DNA of 64,000 bases from an uncultured Collinsella sp. (GTDB lineage Bacteria; Actinomycetota; Coriobacteriia; Coriobacteriales; Coriobacteriaceae): positions 9,786 through 73,785 of the forward strand of contig CABUQV010000010.1 in the NCBI GenBank assembly GCA_902493855.1, in the 5' to 3' direction. This document shows, one piece after another, positions 25,376 to 32,745 of this stretch. The position numbers and the translations under genes are program-made. How positions within the stretch are numbered: the stretch's first letter is position 1; every line of letters begins with the position of its first letter. Below the pieces are notes generated by a model. It was not told where the DNA came from, searched no databases, and saw nothing but the letters and a program-made list of their open reading frames with translations.

Positions 25376-27118
25376 CTACTCAAACGGCAGGCGGATGGTA
25401 AACGTCGTCCCCCGCCCCAAGGTGCTCGTAAAGCTCATGCTTCCACCCATAAGCTCGACCAACTGTTTGGCAATAGGCGCACCCAGGCCAGTTCCCGATG
25501 AAGCGCCTTCCACCCGTTGTTCCTCGCGGCTAAACGGCTCGTAAAGGTGCTGTTGGAACTGCTCGCTCATGCCAATACCGTTATCGGCGATCGTGTATTC
25601 ATAGATGGGAACGCCATCTACCGGCTCTACCTCACGACACGCCAGGCGCACATAGCCGCCCCGACGGCTGTACTTGACGGCATTACCGGCAATATTGACC
25701 AACAAGCGCTTGAGGTGCGTCACGCTCACCCGAGCATAGGGATGATCAAGCGTTTGCTGGTCGCAGATAATTGTCACCAGACGCTCCTCGGCCTGGCGCT
25801 CCAGAATACCGCACACTTCACGGTTGAGGACCACCAAATTTGTGGGCACGAGATCCAGATCGACCTGTCCGCTTTCCAGGCGACTCATATCGAGCGCCTC
25901 GTTCGCAAGGTCGAGCAGCAGTCCCGATGCCGTCCAGATCTTTGAGCGGCACTCGGTCTGCTTTTGCAGATCGTCCGCATTGGCATCGCCAACCTCAACC
26001 ATGCCGCGAATGCCGTTGATGGGCGTGCGCAGATCGTGACTCATACGACGCAGAAATTCCGTCTTTGCAGAGTTGGCAGACGAGGCCTCGCGCGCTGCCT
26101 TTGCCAGCTTGTCGCCATAGTCACGTTCCTGCAGTAACAGGTCGGTCAGGCGTTGCCGCTCTGCATGGCGGCGCGCCAACGCAGTTGCGGCTATAGCGCC
26201 GCCGTAGAGCACCAACACGCTGGCAACTACAACTGCGACGGTTTCAAAGTAACGCCGCGCGGAAGTGTAGGTGTACACGTAGAATTGGCGTGCTTTACCA
26301 AAAGTGCCCAGATACCACTCGCCGTTGGCGTTGACCAAACTAACCCTGCCGGCCAGGCAACGTTCCTTAATACTGTCGACTATGGTGGCATCCGTCGCAG
26401 GCAAAACGAATGCGCCCGACGTGGTGGGTTCAACGGCATTGGTCGCAACAACCTTGGCGTCGTTTTCAATCACGATATTGCCGCTATCGATGGTTTCATA
26501 ACCATCGAGCAAGCTCTGCAACTTGAGCGTATTGCTCGCGACCGCCTTGGCGCTCTGGTGCCTTACCGCGATAACGATGCCCTCGCCGCCCCGCCGAGTC
26601 ACGCAGCCAATGTCGGCGACCGAATCATCCGCAAGCGTGATGCGGGCGGTATAGGACTTAAGCGGATGGGACGCCACCTCCAGCACGGGTGCTTCTTTGA
26701 GATACGCAGCGAGTGACTCGTATCCCACGCCATCCGTCGAGGACTCGGACACCAAGTTTCCCGATGCGTCCGTCACGATCAGTGCACTCACGTTGAACTG
26801 GTCGGCATATTGTTTTAGCGTGGCGTTATCCGCCGAGCCGTCGCGCTCTATATTGCGCGCCACCTCACCGGCAATCTCCATAACGCGAATCAGGTTTTTG
26901 GTCACATAGGCGTTGTTGAACGCCTCGTAGGAAAGGCTCTGCGTCGCCACGTAGTCAACAACGTCGGCAAAGCGCTGCTCGGCCTGGGCCGTCGTGTAAC
27001 CGTAGCTCATCATGCCAGCAACAACCGAGAGCGCTATTCCAAGCAGAACGATAAGCGGCAACCTCCATACCGCGCGATTACCCCGCTCCCCTGCAACGTG
27101 ATCAGGCATATCGATCAT
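25376..27118 (-). CDS. Membrane histidine kinase with extracellular sensor domain (probably truncated hybrid kinase)
   Basis: A 580-residue sensor kinase. A membrane helix (about residues 16-38) precedes an extracellular Cache-like domain of some 250 residues containing ALIVTDASGNLVSESSTDG, followed by a second membrane helix near 297-318. A HisKA domain then carries His361 in FLRRMSHDLRTPING, and the HATPase domain has the N, G1 and G2 boxes (NAVKYS, DNGIGM, GTGLGAPI). The protein ends at TAG just after the kinase domain, and the next in-frame stretch is a receiver. Its ATG overlaps the TGA of the upstream solute-binding protein gene (ATGA), so sensor and binding protein are coupled. Confidence 0.88.
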   Translation of the reverse strand: MIDMPDHVAGERGNRAVWRLPLIVLLGIALSVVAGMMSYGYTTAQAEQRFADVVDYVATQSLSYEAFNNAYVTKNLIRVMEIAGEVARNIERDGSADNATLKQYADQFNVSALIVTDASGNLVSESSTDGVGYESLAAYLKEAPVLEVASHPLKSYTARITLADDSVADIGCVTRRGGEGIVIAVRHQSAKAVASNTLKLQSLLDGYETIDSGNIVIENDAKVVATNAVEPTTSGAFVLPATDATIVDSIKERCLAGRVSLVNANGEWYLGTFGKARQFYVYTYTSARRYFETVAVVVASVLVLYGGAIAATALARRHAERQRLTDLLLQERDYGDKLAKAAREASSANSAKTEFLRRMSHDLRTPINGIRGMVEVGDANADDLQKQTECRSKIWTASGLLLDLANEALDMSRLESGQVDLDLVPTNLVVLNREVCGILERQAEERLVTIICDQQTLDHPYARVSVTHLKRLLVNIAGNAVKYSRRGGYVRLACREVEPVDGVPIYEYTIADNGIGMSEQFQQHLYEPFSREEQRVEGASSGTGLGAPIAKQLVELMGGSMSFTSTLGRGTTFTIRLPFE

Positions 27119-27981
27119 GACAGCCCCTCCACATTCAAGAATGGCGAAGGATCATCAAAATACTTTGACACCAGACGTTCCATGGTGCCATCGGCAAGCA
27201 TTTCCTGGTAGGCATGAGTGAGCTTAACGTCGATGCCGCGCGTATCATTGATATCGAAAGCGGTACCCAAACCAACCTCGAGCAGCGGCTCATCCAGAAT
27301 GCGATACGTCACACCGTAGTCTTTTTCGTAGGTGAGCAGCGAGGACTCATGCGCGGCGATGGCATCGACCAGGCCCTCGACGAGCGCCGGGTTCAGGTAT
27401 GAGCGGTCCGAAAAGCTGTAGAGCTCTTTGATCTGCGGAACGTTTTCATTGGTACGATTGAGCAAAATGCCCTCGGGCTTGGTGGTGGACTGCACTGCCA
27501 CGACCTTGTCCTTAAGATCGGCAAGCGTGTAGATATCGCTCTCGGGATCGACAGCAACCACCTGTCGACTCGCAAGGTACGGACCGGCCCAACGATACTC
27601 GTTTTCTCGACCCGTCATACTAAAGCTGCCCATGACGCAGTCGAGCTCGCCGTTCGCCAACAGCTCTTTTTTCTTTTCCCAGTCGATGAGCTGGTATTTT
27701 GGCTTGTAGCCAATGCGGGCCAAAGCCTCGGTCAAAATCTCGACATCCAGGCCGACAATATTGCCGTACTCGTCGCTATACACAAACGGCGGGTAGAGGT
27801 CGCTGCCGACGTTGAGCGTTTTGAGGCTGGCGCTTTTGGCATGCGAAGCCGCGCTTTTTTCCGAAGATGCCGAGCCGCCGTTACTCGACCCGGAGAAACC
27901 GGCTATCGCCACGCCAAATACACCCACTATCGCGAGCGCAAGTAATAACGTTATGGCAACCGAGCGGCGGGTCTTTTTCAT
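27115..27981 (-). CDS. Extracellular solute-binding protein (family 3) coupled to a histidine kinase
   Basis: A 288-residue secreted or membrane-anchored binding protein. After KKTRR a hydrophobic segment (residues 8-28) forms a signal anchor; there is no lipobox cysteine. The mature part is SBP_bac_3: LNVGSDLYPPFVYSDEYGNIVGLDVEI near its start and LDCVMGSFSMTGRENEYRWAGPY further on are the usual amino-acid-binding signatures. The ATG at 27981 has CAGGAG upstream; the longer open frame lacks a site. There is no permease or ATPase nearby, and the gene overlaps the kinase gene, so it more likely delivers ligand to the sensor than feeds a transporter. Confidence 0.85.
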   Translation of the reverse strand: MKKTRRSVAITLLLALAIVGVFGVAIAGFSGSSNGGSASSEKSAASHAKSASLKTLNVGSDLYPPFVYSDEYGNIVGLDVEILTEALARIGYKPKYQLIDWEKKKELLANGELDCVMGSFSMTGRENEYRWAGPYLASRQVVAVDPESDIYTLADLKDKVVAVQSTTKPEGILLNRTNENVPQIKELYSFSDRSYLNPALVEGLVDAIAAHESSLLTYEKDYGVTYRILDEPLLEVGLGTAFDINDTRGIDVKLTHAYQEMLADGTMERLVSKYFDDPSPFLNVEGLS

Positions 27982-28128
27982 TGAGCTCCTGACGGTCCTG
28001 TTCGTTGGCGGCAACAGACTAATGATAGCAGGCGGCATACGAGAGCCGTTCAATGAATGCGGACGCCTTACTATATGGGTCCTTCTGACCGATCTGACCG
28101 AAAGACCCCCGCATACAGTGGACATTTA

Positions 28129-29340
28129 CTATGCATTAAAAACGTAGCGGTCCAGGCGATCGCACGCTTCCTTTACGCGCGAAAGCGGCAGCGCCAGATT
28201 CACGCGAACGTGGCAGGGCCCGTGGAACGGACGGCCGTCCTGATACCCCACGCCCACGCGCGCCCCCTCATCGAGCAACCACTGAATATCGCGGCCATGT
28301 TCGCGACACCACTCGGTACAGTCCAGGAACACCATGTACGTGCCCTGCGGACGTGAAAACGCGACGCCCTTCCAATGTTTCTCTGCATACGTGCAGAAGT
28401 ACTCGATATTGTCGGCGAGCACCTGGTTGAGCTCATCAACCCACTCGTAGCCCTGCGGCTGATAGGCGCCAATGAGCGCATGCATCGAGAGGACGTTCAT
28501 CTCGTTGTAGTGGGTCTTGTTGGACACGGCGCACACGCGGTCGCGCAGCGTCTCGTTGTAGATGATGTGGAAGCTGCCGACCAGGCCCGCGAGGTTAAAG
28601 GTCTTGCTGGGCGCGTAGAGGGCGACCGTGCGCATGCGGGCATCCTCGCTCACCGACTGCGTCGGAATGTGCTTGTACCCGGGACGGATGATATCGGACC
28701 AAATCTCATCCGAGATCACCACGCAATCGTGCTGGCGATAGACGCCCATGGCGCGTTCGATCTCGTCGCGCTCCCACACGCGACCGCAGGGATTGTGCGG
28801 CGAGCAGAAGACGGCAGCATGGATGCGGTTTTGCGCGAGCTTGCGCTCCATGTCCTCAAAGTCCATGCGCCACACGCCCTGTTCGTCGAGCTTAAGCGGG
28901 CTGTGAACAATACGGTAGCCCGCGGCCTCGATGGCCTTGGTAAAGCCGATATAGGTGGGACTATGGACCAGCACCGCATCACCGTGCTGCACATAGGCGC
29001 GCAACGTCGATACAACGCCGCCCAGCACACCGTTTTCATAGCCAATATGCTCAGGCGCCAGGCCCTCAACGCCGTTACGACGGCTCTGCCACTCGATGAT
29101 GCGATCGAAGTACTCGGCGCGTGGGTCAAAGTAGCCAAACATAGGGTGCTGAGCACGTTGAATGATGTGCTCCTGGACCGTGGGCACCGTGGCAAAGTTC
29201 ATATCCGCCACCCACATCGGGATGCGGTCGAAGCCCTCATCGGGCACGTTTGGCGCCATACCGGGGATCTCGCCCCAGGAGTCAACGGCGATGGCATCCA
29301 TGCCGTGGCGGTCGATAAGCGAGGTAAAGTCGTATTTCAT
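28129..29340 (-). CDS. MalY/PatB-type PLP-dependent C-S lyase / aminotransferase
   Basis: A 403-residue fold-type I PLP enzyme. PMWVADMNFATVP near residue 41 is the MalY/PatB N-terminal signature, CSPHNPCGRVW near 180 contains the PLP-binding Asn, SDEIWSD near 210 the Asp, and YAPSKTFNLAGL near 240 the Schiff-base lysine. These enzymes usually cleave cystathionine or cysteine conjugates to give a thiol, pyruvate and ammonia, and some act as aminotransferases. Length and motif spacing are normal. It stands alone on the minus strand between the solute-binding protein gene and trmO. Confidence 0.9.
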   Translation of the reverse strand: MKYDFTSLIDRHGMDAIAVDSWGEIPGMAPNVPDEGFDRIPMWVADMNFATVPTVQEHIIQRAQHPMFGYFDPRAEYFDRIIEWQSRRNGVEGLAPEHIGYENGVLGGVVSTLRAYVQHGDAVLVHSPTYIGFTKAIEAAGYRIVHSPLKLDEQGVWRMDFEDMERKLAQNRIHAAVFCSPHNPCGRVWERDEIERAMGVYRQHDCVVISDEIWSDIIRPGYKHIPTQSVSEDARMRTVALYAPSKTFNLAGLVGSFHIIYNETLRDRVCAVSNKTHYNEMNVLSMHALIGAYQPQGYEWVDELNQVLADNIEYFCTYAEKHWKGVAFSRPQGTYMVFLDCTEWCREHGRDIQWLLDEGARVGVGYQDGRPFHGPCHVRVNLALPLSRVKEACDRLDRYVFNA

Positions 29341-29454
29341 GCTGCGCTCCCGTGCAAAGCGGATTGGTTCGGTAGGCGTTATTGTCCACCAGAACAGGCG
29401 GCTTTGATACGGGTTTTGGGGTTGAATTTGATCGGGGCGCGGGCTCCGTGGTGG

Positions 29455-30201
29455 TTAGCTTTGAGCCTTGCTGACGTCTACCACGGAAAGCTGCGCCCCG
29501 TCGACCGCAAACGATATATCGAGCCCAGCATAGGCCAAGTGGTAGACGCGGTTTGGCTCGTGTTTGCTGCCAGCCCGGCGCGGATCCTGGCGAAGGACCT
29601 CGATTAAGCCGGGCAACTTTGCGGGCGGGACCATATCCTGCAGCGCCTGTGGAAACTCAACATCAAGCTCTTGCCACGGAGTGTCCTTAATCCAGCCGCC
29701 CGTCGCATCCGGGTGACAGTCCGCAAACGGAATGTAGGGCTTGATGTCGTAGATGGGTGTGCCGTCACGCAGATCAGCTCCCAACACGTGGATGATGGGG
29801 CCGTTGTCGGTGAGCTCAACGCGATCGAGCCTCACACAGGTAAGGCCGATGGGGTTGGGTCGAAACGGGCTGCGCGTGGCAAACACGCCCACGCGCTCGG
29901 CGCCACCCAGGCGCGGCGGACGCACGGTCTTTGACCACTTGGCAGTGGTACCGGATCTGTCCTGTATCTTGGCGTCGGCGGCTATGTCCTTAGCCGTGCC
30001 GCCGGGCGTTCCGTTTTCGAAGCGCCAGAGCAGCCATAGGTGCGAGAATGATTCGAGCCCTGCAACCGCGGCGTTAGAGGCAAACTCCGGCTCAAAGATA
30101 ATGCGCCCCTCAAGATGAGGCGCCAAAAAGCTGTTGCGCGGAATGCCGAACTTCTGCGGCAGGTCGGTATGTATGCGTGCGATAGGTTCCATGCCGGCCA
30201 T
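29455..30201 (-). CDS. trmO: TrmO-type tRNA N6-threonylcarbamoyladenosine methyltransferase
   Basis: A 248-residue protein of the YaeB/TrmO family that uses SAM to methylate t6A at position 37 of certain tRNAs. The beta-barrel signature runs from IARIHTDLPQKFGIPR through FATRSPFRPNPIGLTCVRL (about residue 98-117) to GADLRDGTPIYDIKPYIPFAD, all strongly conserved in the family. The C-terminal extension of about 80 residues, with VLRQDPR and VYHLAYAGLDISF, is the usual second domain. No strong ribosome site marks the start; ATG at 30201 or 30192 are both possible, and the longer open frame to 30534 has no family similarity. Confidence 0.85.
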   Translation of the reverse strand: MAGMEPIARIHTDLPQKFGIPRNSFLAPHLEGRIIFEPEFASNAAVAGLESFSHLWLLWRFENGTPGGTAKDIAADAKIQDRSGTTAKWSKTVRPPRLGGAERVGVFATRSPFRPNPIGLTCVRLDRVELTDNGPIIHVLGADLRDGTPIYDIKPYIPFADCHPDATGGWIKDTPWQELDVEFPQALQDMVPPAKLPGLIEVLRQDPRRAGSKHEPNRVYHLAYAGLDISFAVDGAQLSVVDVSKAQS

Positions 30202-30333
30202 TGTACGGCATGAAGGTGTGGGGCGTGGCACGCAATTCTTCGCCGCGGTCCCCCGTCGTGCAACCAACGGTTGCTTGGAAGGGCGCCTGCTGACGCGTAT
30301 GCTTAAGCCATCAACCAGCAGAAAGGAGCCGTT

Positions 30334-31161
30334 ATGGCCTTTGCAGAAAAGCTTATCGCTGTCCGCCACGCCCATCACCTTACTCAGGAGCAGCTCGCCG
30401 CCAAGCTCTTCGTCACACGCCAGGCCATCAGCCGTTGGGAACGCGGCGAGGTCACACCGGGCATCGACATGATGAAGCTCATTGCCGCCGTGACCGGCGA
30501 GCCACTGTCTCATCTGCTCGAAATGCCCGAGCACTATTGTCAGAGCTGCGGCATGCTACTCACGCCCGACGACTGCGGCACCGATGCCGCGGGCACCGCG
30601 AACGACCATTACTGCAAGTGGTGCTACGACCACGGCGAGTACACTTACGAAACCACGATGGAGGCGATGATCGAGGACTGTGCCCCGCGTCTGGCGCAAA
30701 GCACCGGTATGTCGCTCGACGAAGCCGTCTCGCTCATGGGCGCCGTCCTGCCGCAACTGGAGCGCTGGCGCACCGTGCAGGAAAACGAGGAGCGCTACGG
30801 CGCCGAGGCGCGGGCGCGCTATGGCGACGAGGCGATCGACGCAGCAAACGAAGCGCTGCTGGACATGGACCCCGAGACATGGAACGACATGAAGGAACTT
30901 GAACGCGCTATTCTAGGTCAGCTCTCGATTGCCATGGGCGACGGCGACCCCAAGAGCAGTGAGGCCCAAAAACTTGTTGCGATGCATCGTCGCTGGATTG
31001 GCCTTAACTGGGGACACCAGCCCCAAGACGACGCATACCTGGGCCTCGCTCACGGCTATCTGGCCGACCAGCGCTTTATCGACTACTACGACAAGCCCTG
31101 CGGCACAGGCGCTACGGCGTTTTTGGTTCAGGCCATCGAGTCATCGCTAACTCGCGCATAG
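30334..31161 (+). CDS. XRE helix-turn-helix / zinc-ribbon / TipAS-domain regulator
   Basis: A 275-residue three-part protein. Residues 1-65 are an XRE DNA-binding domain (LTQEQLAAKLFVTRQAISRW). Residues 69-100 are a short zinc ribbon with Cys pairs CQSCGM and CKWCYD. The rest resembles the TipAS antibiotic-recognition domain: a helical bundle containing the GDGDPKSSEAQKLVAMHRRWI motif and the final DYYDKPCGTGATAFL. In TipA the same domain is fused to a MerR domain, so here it has been recombined with XRE. A site AGAAAGGAG precedes the ATG. It probably senses a bulky peptide or drug; no target is adjacent except the glutaredoxin gene. Confidence 0.82.
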   Translation: MAFAEKLIAVRHAHHLTQEQLAAKLFVTRQAISRWERGEVTPGIDMMKLIAAVTGEPLSHLLEMPEHYCQSCGMLLTPDDCGTDAAGTANDHYCKWCYDHGEYTYETTMEAMIEDCAPRLAQSTGMSLDEAVSLMGAVLPQLERWRTVQENEERYGAEARARYGDEAIDAANEALLDMDPETWNDMKELERAILGQLSIAMGDGDPKSSEAQKLVAMHRRWIGLNWGHQPQDDAYLGLAHGYLADQRFIDYYDKPCGTGATAFLVQAIESSLTRA

Positions 31162-31212
31162 ACCGCGGCGGCTTTGGGTATCTCAATCGAAACCTCAACC
31201 GATTGGAGACCC

Positions 31213-31458
31213 ATGGCTACTAATCACGAACTCGAGCTATACGTTATGACCGGCTGCCCGTATTGCATGAAGGTCAAGCGCTTCCTGGCCGATAACGGCG
31301 TGACCATTCCCGAACGCAATATCTTGACCGATTCCGATGCCGAGCAGACGCTTATCGCCGTCGGCGGAAAACGCCAGGTTCCCTGCCTGTTCATTGACGG
31401 CGCGCCGCTCTACGAGTCGGGCGACATCATCGCGTGGGTACAGAAGAACCTGCTCTAG
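31213..31458 (+). CDS. Glutaredoxin-like protein
   Basis: An 81-residue thioredoxin-fold protein with the active-site CPYC at residues 14-17 inside YVMTGCPYCMKVKRFLADNG, the conserved cis-proline region RQVPCLFIDG near residue 56, and a terminal helix. It reduces disulfides or mixed disulfides using a thiol cofactor. The ATG at 31213 is preceded by GGAGA; the upstream in-frame ATG at 31174 has no site. It lies 51 bases after the TipAS regulator on the same strand. Confidence 0.87.
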   Translation: MATNHELELYVMTGCPYCMKVKRFLADNGVTIPERNILTDSDAEQTLIAVGGKRQVPCLFIDGAPLYESGDIIAWVQKNLL

Positions 31459-31463
31459 TACTC

Positions 31464-31510
31464 ATTGGGGACGCACTTAAATGAGTAGTCGTTTAAGAAC
31501 GTCCCCAATA
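31464..31510. repeat. Intergenic palindromic repeat, family A
   Basis: ATTGGGGACG and CGTCCCCAAT ends flank an inverted TTAAATGAGTAGTCGTTTAA core; same family as 21341-21440 and 32691-32742. It starts 5 bases after the glutaredoxin stop and may serve as its terminator. Confidence 0.8.
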
Positions 31511-31516
31511 ACTGGT

Positions 31517-31595
31517 CCCCCGCCGAACCCAAACATGTACGTCAGCATCCAAAGTCGACATTTTTCGACATCTTCGGATGCTGACGTACAGCTTT
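31517..31595. repeat. Intergenic hairpin repeat, family B, copy 1
   Basis: The first 57 bases (31517-31573) are identical to 32600-32656. TACGTCAGCATCC at 31538-31550 pairs with 31576-31588, with a smaller GTCGA/TCGAC stem inside. It abuts a family A repeat. Confidence 0.85.
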
Positions 31596-31691
31596 TGGGT
31601 AGCCATGGACGCTCTTAACCGGCTAATTGTTTGAGGCGACCTTTGGATTATGGCTGTTTGATGCCTCGGGAAAGAGTTTCCGAGGGAGCTA

Positions 31692-31919
31692 TGGTCAAAA
31701 AAGGGCAAATATGAGTACTGCCACCTGTTTAGTAGCAGCAATTTTGATCATTTCAGGAACTATTCAACGTCCCATGCGCCCGCAGCTGACGCTATTTCTC
31801 CTCATATGTTCAATAAAAGTTGCTCCTAATGGGAACAAACCTCATCAGGAGCAACTTTTTACAGCAAAATTAATGCAACCATAATGGCAACAGTACTCAT
31901 ATTTGCCCTTTTTTGACCA
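31692..31919. repeat. 228-bp MITE-like element with perfect 29-bp inverted ends
   Basis: The 29 bases at 31692-31720 (starting TGGTCAAAAAAGGGC) are repeated exactly in inverted orientation at 31891-31919. Between them lies a second hairpin, AAAAGTTGCTCCT against AGGAGCAACTTTT, at about 31816-31860. No coding frame is supported. Long exact inverted ends around a non-coding centre are the structure of a miniature transposable element or a large RNA hairpin. Confidence 0.75.
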
Positions 31920-31933
31920 CGACCCTCCAGAAT

Positions 31934-32021
31934 AGTCGTTAGGGACGACTCTTAATGACAAAATCCGGCACTTGGACGTTCTTGTATGACTAGCCATTGA
32001 AGGACACCCAACGACTACTCC
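31934..32021. repeat. Degenerate family A repeat
   Basis: GTCGTTAGGGACGACTCTTAATGAC and, inverted, a worn GGACGTTCTTGTATGACTAG with closing CCCAACGAC. Same family as 32691-32742 but with substitutions and a longer spacer. The stretch 32022-32240 that follows holds no gene I can support. Confidence 0.5.
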
Positions 32022-32240
32022 AATTCGTGACACACTGTGTCGCGAATTAAGCTAGTCCCACTATCGAAGACCGGTGAGAGCTCCTGCCCAGAATCTCGAT
32101 AGCTTAATAAAACGCTCCCCTCCGGAAGTTCAACGAGCATCCAAATTCCAAGCTGAAAAGCAGAGGAGTATCGAAGCCGTCAATGCTCATTTCCTATCGA
32201 GCAGGCGGATCAAAACAAGCTAATTAGCCCGATAAACTGC

Positions 32241-32269
32241 TTGTATTTTTAGTAATAAAACTGTATACA
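32241..32269 (+). promoter_or_regulatory. Candidate promoter of the ribbon-helix-helix gene
   Basis: TTGTAT (32241-32246) and TATACA (32264-32269) are 17 bases apart in an A+T-rich stretch, 55 bases upstream of the start codon. Confidence 0.5.
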
Positions 32270-32324
32270 AAAAAGGGAATCCGAGAACCAGCGCTCGACA
32301 TTATGTCGATCGATAGGAGGCGCT

Positions 32325-32591
32325 ATGGACGCTAAGCAGCTTGAAAAAATGATGGGATTTGCCCCTGGAAAGTTAGAGAAAGCCGCGGAAGCTTACGAAA
32401 AAGATGAGTGGCCAAAGGGTCGCACCATCAAGTTGGGAAGGCCGCCGATCTCCGATGAGCCGAGCGCTGTTTTGTCGGCACGCGTAGGTGAATCGGTTCT
32501 TGAGGCGTTTGACGCAAAGGCAAAGCGTCATGGGCAGACACGCACAGAGCGGCTCAGGGAGCTCATTACGCTCGACGCAATGATTGCCTAG
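32325..32591 (+). CDS. Small ribbon-helix-helix (CopG-like) protein
   Basis: An 88-residue protein. The C-terminal half (about residues 44-85) has the ribbon-helix-helix pattern: a strand SAVLSARVGESVLEAFDAKAKRHG, then TRTERLRELITLDAMI. The N-terminal half is charged and probably mediates partner binding. Such proteins are often antitoxins or plasmid-type repressors, but no toxin gene is next to it. A good site, ATAGGAGG, lies 6 bases before the ATG. It is surrounded by repeats on both sides. Confidence 0.75.
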   Translation: MDAKQLEKMMGFAPGKLEKAAEAYEKDEWPKGRTIKLGRPPISDEPSAVLSARVGESVLEAFDAKAKRHGQTRTERLRELITLDAMIA

Positions 32592-32599
32592 GCACCGCT

Positions 32600-32676
32600 C
32601 CCCCGCCGAACCCAAACATGTACGTCAGCATCCAAAGTCGACATTTTTCGACATCTTTGGATGCTGGCGTACAACT
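32600..32676. repeat. Intergenic hairpin repeat, family B, copy 2
   Basis: Identical over 57 bases to the copy at 31517, then diverging by a few substitutions (GGATGCTGGCGTA for GGATGCTGACGTA). It begins 9 bases past the stop of the ribbon-helix-helix gene, so it may end that transcript. Confidence 0.85.
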
Positions 32677-32690
32677 TTTTTGCGCAGGTA

Positions 32691-32742
32691 GTCGTTGGGG
32701 ACGTTCTTGAATGACTAGTCGTTAAAGAACGTCCCCAACGAC
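32691..32742. repeat. Intergenic palindromic repeat, family A
   Basis: GTCGTTGGGGACGTTCTT at the left is mirrored by AAGAACGTCCCCAACGAC at the right around GAATGACTAGTCGTTA. It ends 4 bases before the stop of the dihydrouridine synthase gene and could terminate it. Confidence 0.82.
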
Positions 32743-32745
32743 TAA

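Noticed and set aside
28375..29607. A 410-codon frame antisense to the MalY-type gene
   Set aside because: Shadow of the PLP enzyme, as judged by composition and absence of motifs.
31464..32742. Repeats considered as a CRISPR array
   Set aside because: Units are palindromic, irregularly spaced and of several families, with no uniform spacers and no cas genes.
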